This document shows, in pieces, positions 10,497-17,726 of a stretch of 64,000 nucleotides of DNA. The DNA comes from JAMQPK01 sp963761975 (GTDB lineage: Bacteria; Acidobacteriota; Vicinamibacteria; Vicinamibacterales; JAMQPK01). The stretch is from the NCBI GenBank assembly GCA_963761975.1, contig CAVXIR010000007.1, forward strand, positions 1,534,728-1,598,727. The letters are read 5' to 3'. The notes below the pieces were generated by a model, which worked only from the letters and a program-made list of their open reading frames with translations, did not search any database and was not told the DNA's origin. Position 1 is the first letter of the stretch, and each line of letters begins with the position of its first letter. A program made the translations under genes and the position numbers.

Positions 10497-10837
10497 AGCA
10501 AGTCCTCTGCTTTCACTTCGAAAAACCGCTCAATCAATGCGGTTGTCTGTTCCCAATCCTTGGTTTCAGCCTGGAGCTGTTTGCGCCCGGCCTTCGTCAG
10601 GCGGTAGAAGCGTGCTTTGCGATTGTTCTCAGACGTGCCCCACTCCGAGCTGACCGCACCCTCTTGCTCCAACTTCAACAGAACAGGATAAAGAGTGCCC
10701 TGGTTGACGGCCAGCAGATCCCCGCTGATCTGCTCGATACGGCGGGCGATCCCGTAACCGTGCAGAGTGCCCAGCACGTCGAGTGTCTTGAGTACCATCA
10801 GCGCAACCGTGCCTTGCTGAACGTCCTTCTTTGCCAT
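10493..10837 (-). CDS. PadR family transcriptional regulator
   Basis: The product is 114 residues from the ATG at 10837 (MAKKDVQQGTVALMVLKTL). It shows the PadR winged helix: VLGTLHGYGIARRIEQISG, NQGTLYPVLLKLEQEGAV, ENNRKARFYRLTKAGRKQL. The ORF is open far upstream, but that part has no homology and runs into the divergent PadR gene, so I use this ATG. The stop overlaps the ADOP start at 10496 (ATGA). It is very similar to the PadR at 1177-1560, suggesting duplication of the whole PadR-ADOP unit. It is divergent from the PadR gene at 11024, and the 186-base interval must carry both promoters. It is probably an autorepressor of its operon. Confidence 0.9.
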   Translation of the reverse strand: MAKKDVQQGTVALMVLKTLDVLGTLHGYGIARRIEQISGDLLAVNQGTLYPVLLKLEQEGAVSSEWGTSENNRKARFYRLTKAGRKQLQAETKDWEQTTALIERFFEVKAEDLL

Positions 10838-10984
10838 GTTGGTTTCCAACAGGATATTTGCACGGTTCATTTTGGAAAGCAACAGGTGAGATACGGTTCT
10901 GTTCCCCGTTGGGTTCTTCGAGGGAAAGGGGGCGCGCCTGCCCAGTTTCGCCTGTCCGCATACTGGATGCGTCAGCGATTCACC

Positions 10985-11028
10985 TTGACATTCTATGTGA
11001 GCCAGCCCTACTCTCCGCCTAGAATGTC
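10985..11028 (+). promoter_or_regulatory. Promoter region with inverted repeat between divergent PadR genes
   Basis: A TTGACA box (10985-10990) lies upstream of the rightward PadR gene. A perfect 8-bp inverted repeat, GACATTCT (10987-10994) and AGAATGTC (11021-11028), covers both the -35 box and the start codon with 26 bp between arms. Binding there would block transcription, fitting PadR autorepression. No good -10 box is seen, so the promoter call is tentative. Confidence 0.4.
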
Positions 11029-11359
11029 TATGGAAGAACGTCTCGAACTGCTCCAAGGCACCCTCGATCTCCTGATCCTGCGCACTCTGCAACTCGGCCC
11101 AGCTCACGGCCACGCCATCGCGAAAGCCATCGAACACAGCTCCGAGGACGTCCTGCTCGTCGAGGAAGGCTCGCTCTATCCAGCGCTTCATCGGCTGATC
11201 AAGCGCGGCTGGATCGCCTTCGAGGAAGGCACCTCCGAGAACAATCGCAAGGCGAAGTTCTATCGGCTCACGGTCAAGGGCAAGAAGCAGCTCGCGCTCG
11301 AAACGTCAAAGTGGGAGAAATTCGTGCGCGCGATGGCGCGCGTGCTGAGGCCCGCATGA
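11024..11359 (+). CDS. PadR family transcriptional regulator
   Basis: The product is 111 residues with the PadR fold: ELLQGTLDLLILRTLQLGP, AHGHAIAKAIEH, EEGSLYPALHRLIKRGWI, ENNRKAKFYRLTVKGKKQL. Two ATGs two codons apart (11024 and 11030) are possible starts. The stop overlaps the ATG of the following ADOP gene by four bases. Compared with the leftward PadR genes it has the shorter EEGSLYPAL variant of the helix, so it belongs to a different subgroup and probably recognises a different site. It heads a rightward operon with two intact ADOP genes. Confidence 0.9.
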   Translation: MSMEERLELLQGTLDLLILRTLQLGPAHGHAIAKAIEHSSEDVLLVEEGSLYPALHRLIKRGWIAFEEGTSENNRKAKFYRLTVKGKKQLALETSKWEKFVRAMARVLRPA

Positions 11360-13998
11360 AGAAGAACCACCCGCTCTCTGATCTCGAAGCGGATATCCGC
11401 GATCACATCGAACGCGAGACGCAGGACTACATCGAGCGAGGGATGACGCCGGAGGACGCGCGGTTTGCGGCACTCCGGAAGTTTGGCAATGTGACTCGGG
11501 CACAAGAAGATGCGCGCGCCGTCTGGATTCCGGTTTGGTTGGATCAGTTGCGGCAGGACCTTCGGCACACGCTTCGGTTGATTCGACGCGCGCCAGGATT
11601 TGCGGCCATCGCCGTCGGATCGTCAGCGCTGGGAATTGGTATCTGCGCCGTCATTTTCTCAATCGTCAATTTCGCTCTGCTCAGACCTCTGCCGGTTGAC
11701 GAACCAGGGCAGTTGATGAGCCTCTTTGAACGCGACCACCGCACAGGAGAAACGAGTAGCGCGTTGTCGTATCCAGACTTCCACGATCTGCGTGAGGCGC
11801 GCGCCTTCGAAGGGATTGCCGCACACACTGCGCTGCCCGCGTCTATCGCGTGGCGGGGAGATCCGCAGAGGCATTGGGGATCAATCGCAACGGCGAATTA
11901 CTTCGCGGTCGTCAGGCCACGCTTCGCGCTCGGCCGCGGATTTGACGCCAGCCGCAACGACACACCGGGCGAGTCCCGCGTGGTCGTGTTGAGTCACGAC
12001 TTCTGGCGTCGTCGCCTCGGTGGCGACCCGCGCGTCATCGGCCGGACGATTGCGATCAACCAACGCGACGCGACGATCATCGGCGTCACCGCGGATGGCT
12101 TCCGTGGGACGGATGTCGGGTTCGCGTCGGAATTCTGGATTCCATTCTCGATGATTGAGGAACACCGCACCTTCGCAGGAATCATCGAACGCGTGATGGT
12201 GAACCGAGGGCGCTACTGGCTTACTGCGGAGGCCCGACTGCGTCCAGACATTGAGCCAGAGGCCGCACGCGCGGAACTGGATGTTCTCGCTCGGCGGTTG
12301 AACGCGACGTTTGCCGATGGCAACAATGATCGGCGATTTGACCTCGCGCGTGCCGGGCAGCTCAACCCGGAATTTCGAAGCATGGCACAGATGCTGTTCT
12401 TAGTCTCATTCGGTATTACCGCCCTCGTCTTGGTGGCGGTATGCACCAATGTCGCCAGTCTCTTGTTGGGACGTGCTTGGGCACGACGCAGGGAAATCGC
12501 GGCGAGGATGGCGCTGGGCGCCGGTCGCGGTCGCTTGGTGCGCCAACTGCTCACTGAGAGCCTGCTGCTCGCGCTGCTCGGCGCCATTGCGGCGTGGGTT
12601 GTCGCGGCGTACGTCGTATCGCTCTTCGGACGCCTCCGGATTCCCCTCGGCTGGCCACTGGATCTCTCAATCAGCCAGGATTATCGCGTCTTACTTTTTT
12701 GCGTCGCGCTGTCGGTCGTCACGGCCGTCGCCTTTGGGTTCGTGCCGGCTCTGCGAGCCACGCGGCCGGACCTCATCACTGACCTGAAATTGGATGCGCG
12801 CGGCAGCGCCATGACAGGACGATTCGGGCTTCGTAACGTCCTCGTCGTGGTCCAAGTGGCCATCTGCACTCTGCTGCTCGTCTGCATGGGGCTGTTCTTG
12901 CGCAGCCTTCACACGGCGCAGAAAATGGATCCGGGCTTCGCAAACCGCAATCTACTCATGCTGGCCTTTGATCCTGGGCTCGACCGCCGGTCCGATCTCG
13001 AAGCCAGGCAGCTGCTGCGAGAGATTGTTGAGCAAGCGCATGGTGTCGCTGGCATAGAGTCCGCAACGCTCACTACGGCGGTGCCACTGACCTTTATTGT
13101 GAGCAACTCACGATTTGTGCCGGCGGAGCATTCCAAGAATCCGCAGGCACCGCGCGTTCGCACGGACATTTATGCCATCGGCCCAGACTTCTTTCGGACG
13201 ATGGGCATTCCTTTTCTGTCCGGTTCGGACTTCCATATTGGCCAGAGCGCGACAGGAAGAGCGGCCATCGTCAACGATGCCTTCGCACGCGCGGCATTTC
13301 CTAATCAATCACCCATTGGCCGACGAGTGGTCGGAGATGGCAAGTCACTGGAGATTGTGGGGCTCGTCGCGACTGCGAAGTCTCGCACGATCGGCGAGGT
13401 TCCCAAACCCGCCATTTATCTGCCGATTCTGAACGACTACGCTGCCGCGGAGAGTCCGCGCGGTGTGACCCTCATGGTGAAGACCAAAGGCGACGCGGCT
13501 TCCTATAGCGGCGTGTTGCGGGACGCCCTCCGGCGTGCGAATCCCTCGCTCGCCGTCTTCGACCTGCGCACGATGGAGACACACCTGAGCGAGGCGCTGA
13601 TCGTGCCGCGTGTGGCGTCGGGCCTCTCAACCGTGGCTGGCTGCATCGGCGTCACGATTGCGATCGTCGGCATCTATGGTGTCATCAGCTTTGTCGTCGC
13701 CCGTCGCCGCCGCGAACTCGGCATCCGCCTTGCCATCGGTGCTCGCCCACGTGAGATTCTGATGATGATCGTGAGGCAGGGCCTCACGCTCGCGTTCATC
13801 GGAATCGTCCTCGGGTCTCTCGCAGCCATCGGCTTGACCCGTTTTGGTGTGAGCCTACTCTACGGCGTGGCGCCGACGGACCCGACGACGTTCGTCGTCG
13901 TTCCATCGGTCCTCATGGGTGTAGCACTCTTAGCGTGTTTGGTCCCTGCCCGGGCGGCAGCACGACTCGACCCAGTGGAAGTACTCCGCGGCGAATGA
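11356..13998 (+). CDS. ADOP-type orphan permease (intact)
   Basis: The product is 880 residues. Domains in order: a cytoplasmic N-terminal helix pair (MKKNHPLSDLEADIRDHIER), transmembrane helix 1 (residues about 75-100), a MacB_PCD periplasmic domain, then three helices around residue 340-480 (ALVLVAVCTNVASLLLGRAW, LLALLGAIAAWVVAAYVV). A further duplicated unit follows, with LVVVQVAICTLLLVCMGLFL, a second periplasmic domain and a terminal FtsX domain ending LDPVEVLRGE. This is the doubled architecture that gives the family its name. The start overlaps the PadR stop and the stop overlaps the next permease start, so three genes form one coupled operon. It is probably an inner-membrane protein. 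No ATPase partner is encoded nearby, and the transported or sensed substrate is unknown. Confidence 0.92.
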   Translation: MKKNHPLSDLEADIRDHIERETQDYIERGMTPEDARFAALRKFGNVTRAQEDARAVWIPVWLDQLRQDLRHTLRLIRRAPGFAAIAVGSSALGIGICAVIFSIVNFALLRPLPVDEPGQLMSLFERDHRTGETSSALSYPDFHDLREARAFEGIAAHTALPASIAWRGDPQRHWGSIATANYFAVVRPRFALGRGFDASRNDTPGESRVVVLSHDFWRRRLGGDPRVIGRTIAINQRDATIIGVTADGFRGTDVGFASEFWIPFSMIEEHRTFAGIIERVMVNRGRYWLTAEARLRPDIEPEAARAELDVLARRLNATFADGNNDRRFDLARAGQLNPEFRSMAQMLFLVSFGITALVLVAVCTNVASLLLGRAWARRREIAARMALGAGRGRLVRQLLTESLLLALLGAIAAWVVAAYVVSLFGRLRIPLGWPLDLSISQDYRVLLFCVALSVVTAVAFGFVPALRATRPDLITDLKLDARGSAMTGRFGLRNVLVVVQVAICTLLLVCMGLFLRSLHTAQKMDPGFANRNLLMLAFDPGLDRRSDLEARQLLREIVEQAHGVAGIESATLTTAVPLTFIVSNSRFVPAEHSKNPQAPRVRTDIYAIGPDFFRTMGIPFLSGSDFHIGQSATGRAAIVNDAFARAAFPNQSPIGRRVVGDGKSLEIVGLVATAKSRTIGEVPKPAIYLPILNDYAAAESPRGVTLMVKTKGDAASYSGVLRDALRRANPSLAVFDLRTMETHLSEALIVPRVASGLSTVAGCIGVTIAIVGIYGVISFVVARRRRELGIRLAIGARPREILMMIVRQGLTLAFIGIVLGSLAAIGLTRFGVSLLYGVAPTDPTTFVVVPSVLMGVALLACLVPARAAARLDPVEVLRGE

Positions 13999-16607
13999 GG
14001 AAGTCCCACCCGCTTTCAGATCTCGACGCCGATATCCGCGATCACATTGAGCGGGAGACGCAGGACAATATCGACCGGGGCATGCCACCGGAGGAGGCTC
14101 GGTATGCGGCGCTGCGGAAGTTCGGCAACCAGATCCGCGTTAAGGAGGATGCTCGAGCCGCTTGGATTGGTGTGTGGCTCGAGCAAGTGCTCCAAGATCT
14201 CGCGTTCGGGTTGCGAACCCTTCGACGTAGCCCCGGTTTCGCCACGCTCGTGGTGTGTACCTTGGCTCTCGGGATCGGTACGACCACGGCTGCGGCATCA
14301 ATCGTTTATAGCATCCTCTATCGGCCGCTGACATTCGCGAACTCGGAACAACTGGTGAGAATCTGGGAACAACATCCTGGCGGTACACCTGCCAGCACTG
14401 AGCGCTGGTTAAGTAACCTGACGTTCTATGCATGGAATAGTCACAATCAGACAATTGGTCCGATAGCCGCGTTTGGAAGCGCCTCCTATACCGTCGGCCT
14501 TGATGAGCCGACGCGCCTGGACGGTGCCCAGCTGTCTCCAGCAGCCTTTGACATTTTAGGGGTCAAGCCAACTCTTGGTCGCTTCTTCACGGAAGATGAC
14601 GCGCGTTCGGGCGCCCTTCCAGCGGTGGTGATAAGTGATGGATTGTGGCGACAGCAGTTCGCTGCAGACCCTACAGCCATCGGCCGATCACTGATCATCG
14701 ATCAACAGCCGCACATGATTGTCGGCGTAGCGCCGCCCTCTTTCACATTCCCATCTCCGTTGACGCGTCTGTGGAAACCCATGCGGCTGATTCATCCAAC
14801 CGAAGATGGCGAATCATCGAGGGTCGTTGCGACGCAGGCCATCGCACGTCTGCGTCCTGGCGCAAATGTCGCACAAGCGGCAGCGGAAGGTACCGCGTTC
14901 GCACGAGCAGTGCCGCGACCGCCGATCACCCAATTTTTCTTTGGGCACGGAGGACCAGTCGAGGTTCAAGTCCGAGAACTTGTTCCGGACATGACAGAGA
15001 AGATCCGCCCGTCTCTGATGTTCTTCCTGCTCGGCGTTTTGTGCCTATTGCTCATCGCGTGTGCAAATGTCGCCAGCCTGCTTCTCGCTCGTGGCAACAC
15101 TCGCGCTCATGAGTTTGCTGTACGGGCGTCCGTTGGCGGTGGACGACTCCGACTCGTGCGTCAACTGTTGACCGAGAGCCTCGTGCTCACGTTGCTTGGT
15201 GGAGTCGTGGGAGTACTTTTGGCGTTCGTCATTGTGCGTCTACTTCCAGCCGTCGTGCCTCCCGATTTTCCGCGCTTGGCATCGGTACGCGTCGACGGCG
15301 TCGCCTTGACATTAGCTTGTGCGATCTCGCTCGCCAGCGGAATCCTCGCAGGCGTATTTCCCGCCTTTAAGGGCGTGCCGCCGCGTCTTGACGCTCTCTA
15401 TGAAGGGCATCGAACGTCGGCCGGCGTGCAAGCCTCGACATGGCGGCGCGCCTTCGTCGTCGTGCAGTTTTCCCTGGCCGTGGCCCTCGTCGTCACGGCC
15501 GCCTTGCTCGGCCGAAGTATGGTCCGACTACTTTCAGCGGATGCTGGGTATGATCCGAACCGAGTTCTGACAGCCACTGTCTATCTCCCCGGCGCATCGC
15601 GGGGCGAAGCGAAGACGGATGAGTTTCTCGCAGCGTTGTTGCCCCGGTTAAGAGCCACACCAGGGGTCCAGGCCGCTGGGGCAGGCAACATGATGCCGTT
15701 CGGTCTATCAACAGCTGCGACCAACCTCACAATCCCCATGGCCGGGCGAGAACCAGTGACCGCGCGAGTGCGGGTATACACCGTTACCCCAGGATACGCA
15801 GAAGCGTTGGCGCTGCACCTTCGTCAAGGTCGGTTTCTAGACGAGGCTGACATCAATAGCGGTACTCAAGCGCTCTTGGTCAATGAGGCGTTCGTCCGGA
15901 CGTTTCTCCATCAAACCGAGCCGCTGGGGTTCCATGTTGGGAATATCCTGTCGCGCAAGGCCCAGGCCCGAATCGTTGGCGTCGTGGCGAATGTGCTGAA
16001 GGACGGGCCCCGGGAGATCCCGCTACCAGAAGTCTACGTGGCACCAGCGCACGGATACGGGATACGGCGTGAGATTAATCTCCTGATCCGAGCCACCACT
16101 GACCCCATGGAGCTCGTCAGCAGCGTTCGGCAGTTTGCCCACGATCTCGAGCCGGCCGCGGCCTTTGACGACATCGCGACGATGACGGCGCTACGCGCGG
16201 AATCAATCGACCAGGAAAGGCTTGTCACGGCAACGGCTACGGGATTTGCCCTGATAGGCGCACTACTCGCGACCTTGGGACTCTACGGAGTCCTCTCACA
16301 TGGTGTCTCCGCCCGCAGGCGTGAAATCGCGGTACGTTCGGCACTCGGCGCCACCAGAGGACGACTTGCATGCCTGATCGTCGGCGAGGGTGCCCAACTG
16401 TCGGCGTTCGGGTTAGGCGCCGGCTTGCTGATTTCTATTGCACTGGCGCGTGTTGCGGAGACGTTGTTGTTCGGCGTTGCGTTGTTCGATGGCCCATCAC
16501 TCCTCGTCGCCATCGGCGTCCTTACTCTCATCACCATATGCGCAAGTGTGCTTCCGGCGTGGCACGCCGTCACGATTGACCCGGCTCTCACGTTGCGGGG
16601 TGACTAA
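13995..16607 (+). CDS. ADOP-type orphan permease (intact)
   Basis: The product is 870 residues, starting MRKSHPLSDLDADIRDHIER at an ATG that overlaps the previous stop. The first 50 residues are nearly the same as those of the preceding permease and the rest is diverged, consistent with tandem duplication followed by drift or exchange. Visible segments are LALGIGTTTAAASIVYSIL, the MacB_PCD domain, GVLCLLLIACANVASLLLAR, LVVTAALLGRSMVRLLSADA and the terminal FtsX domain ending IDPALTLRGD. It is last in the PadR-ADOP-ADOP operon. It is of full family length, with no visible damage. Confidence 0.92.
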   Translation: MRKSHPLSDLDADIRDHIERETQDNIDRGMPPEEARYAALRKFGNQIRVKEDARAAWIGVWLEQVLQDLAFGLRTLRRSPGFATLVVCTLALGIGTTTAAASIVYSILYRPLTFANSEQLVRIWEQHPGGTPASTERWLSNLTFYAWNSHNQTIGPIAAFGSASYTVGLDEPTRLDGAQLSPAAFDILGVKPTLGRFFTEDDARSGALPAVVISDGLWRQQFAADPTAIGRSLIIDQQPHMIVGVAPPSFTFPSPLTRLWKPMRLIHPTEDGESSRVVATQAIARLRPGANVAQAAAEGTAFARAVPRPPITQFFFGHGGPVEVQVRELVPDMTEKIRPSLMFFLLGVLCLLLIACANVASLLLARGNTRAHEFAVRASVGGGRLRLVRQLLTESLVLTLLGGVVGVLLAFVIVRLLPAVVPPDFPRLASVRVDGVALTLACAISLASGILAGVFPAFKGVPPRLDALYEGHRTSAGVQASTWRRAFVVVQFSLAVALVVTAALLGRSMVRLLSADAGYDPNRVLTATVYLPGASRGEAKTDEFLAALLPRLRATPGVQAAGAGNMMPFGLSTAATNLTIPMAGREPVTARVRVYTVTPGYAEALALHLRQGRFLDEADINSGTQALLVNEAFVRTFLHQTEPLGFHVGNILSRKAQARIVGVVANVLKDGPREIPLPEVYVAPAHGYGIRREINLLIRATTDPMELVSSVRQFAHDLEPAAAFDDIATMTALRAESIDQERLVTATATGFALIGALLATLGLYGVLSHGVSARRREIAVRSALGATRGRLACLIVGEGAQLSAFGLGAGLLISIALARVAETLLFGVALFDGPSLLVAIGVLTLITICASVLPAWHAVTIDPALTLRGD

Positions 16608-16650
16608 GGCCTAAGGAATCCAGCACAGGGTGATTCCACTAGCGAACTGA

Positions 16651-16983
16651 CTACTGTCGAGGCCGATCCCCAGCCGGTCGGACAACCTCACGTATGGTTT
16701 CGACCACGAGCTGCGGTTGCTCAATTGGAACGTTGTGGCCGCTGTCGTGGGTGACGATCAGTCGGGCGCCAGGGATCGTGTCGAGCCACGTCTTGTAAGC
16801 ACGAGACTCGGCGTCGATTTCTGGGCGATTCTTGGCGCGCAACTCTCGAATGGCGCTGGCCCCAAACATGATGCCGATCACTTCCCGCGTCAAGCCGTCG
16901 ACCCGGCGAAACGTGATCGAGTACGTCTCTCCCAATACGAAGGGCATCGCATCGGGCGATGCGTCTGGGCGTATCGTCGGCAT
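16651..16983 (-). pseudogene. Chimeric remnant: S41 PDZ piece joined to hydrolase C-terminus
   Basis: This 110-codon ORF has two unrelated halves. Codons about 9-30 (DAMPFVLGETYSITFRR.DG) match the PDZ region of the S41 peptidase encoded near 22.8 kb. At DNA level 16896-16958 matches 22775-22837 with about four differences in 63 bases, in the same reading frame. The rest (YKTWLDTIPGARLIVTHDSG.NVPIEQPQLVVETI) is the C-terminal end of an alpha/beta hydrolase with its catalytic His. Neither half could work alone. It looks like the product of an illegitimate recombination, so I call it a remnant. Confidence 0.6.
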
Positions 16984-17377
16984 CGAGCTGATCGGTGATG
17001 AAAAACTGTGTCAGCAACGGTGACTTCCGACGTCAAACGTGCCAGCGCAGCTCTAACGATCCCCTAACTGCCCGCGCGGTCCTCGCGATTTTCCAGGCTC
17101 CTTACGCATTCAGGCCTGACGGTGATATCAATCCGGCTGATCGAGTCGCCCACGAAGGGGTGTGCCAACGGAACGGTCGACAAGAGATCGTTCACCGCCA
17201 GGCTATCTTGATGTGTATCAAGGTTCGTACCGCCGGAGCGGAGCTCAATCTCGGTTGGCGTCCGATCTTCGTGATTCAGTAGTGGGACTGAACGTCCCAT
17301 TCGCGAAATGGAACTGCTCCTCTTGACGTTCGAAAGGAACTGGGTTTATTCTCCTCTCGTCCATCGAAAGGAGTGAT
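16984..17377. other. Intergenic region before the third PadR-ADOP operon
   Basis: About 390 bases with no convincing gene. A minus-strand ORF (17064-17300) has no recognisable domain. The right end has a small palindrome GGGAC-tgaac-GTCCC (17284-17298) and the promoter listed separately. Confidence 0.5.
17323..17351 (+). promoter_or_regulatory. Sigma70-type promoter upstream of PadR
   Basis: TTGACG (17323-17328) and TTATTC (17346-17351) are separated by 17 bp, placed 26 bp before the GTG start of the PadR gene. The nearby GGGAC/GTCCC palindrome could be an operator. The call is based on spacing and box similarity. Confidence 0.45.
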
Positions 17378-17710
17378 GTGGCCAAGGACAAACCCGATCT
17401 ATTGCAGGGGACACTTGATATGCTCGTTCTGAAGGCGCTGCAGCTTGAGCCCATGCATGGGTGGGGCATCACCGAGCGGATCGAGCAGTGGTCTGAAAGC
17501 GTGTTGCACCTCGGGCAAGGCTCACTCTATCCCGCTCTCTATCGGCTCGAACGACAAGGTCTTATCCGATCCAAATGGCACGTTACCGAGAACAATCGCC
17601 GCGCACGGTACTACTCGCTCACACCGCAGGGCCGACGTCACTTTAGCGAGGAGTTGGCGCAGTGGCGTCGCATGTCTCGCGCAATCAACCTCGTGCTTGA
17701 CGCAACCTGA
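17378..17710 (+). CDS. PadR family transcriptional regulator
   Basis: The product is 110 residues, starting with GTG at 17378 behind an AAAGGAG ribosome binding site. PadR motifs are DLLQGTLDMLVLKALQLEP, MHGWGITERIEQWS, GQGSLYPALYRLERQGLI and ENNRRARYYSLTPQGRR. It precedes the ADOP gene at 17727 by 16 bases, the only PadR-ADOP pair in the window without overlap. It is probably a repressor of this two-gene unit. Confidence 0.9.
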   Translation: MAKDKPDLLQGTLDMLVLKALQLEPMHGWGITERIEQWSESVLHLGQGSLYPALYRLERQGLIRSKWHVTENNRRARYYSLTPQGRRHFSEELAQWRRMSRAINLVLDAT

Positions 17711-17726
17711 ATATTGGAGACGCATC

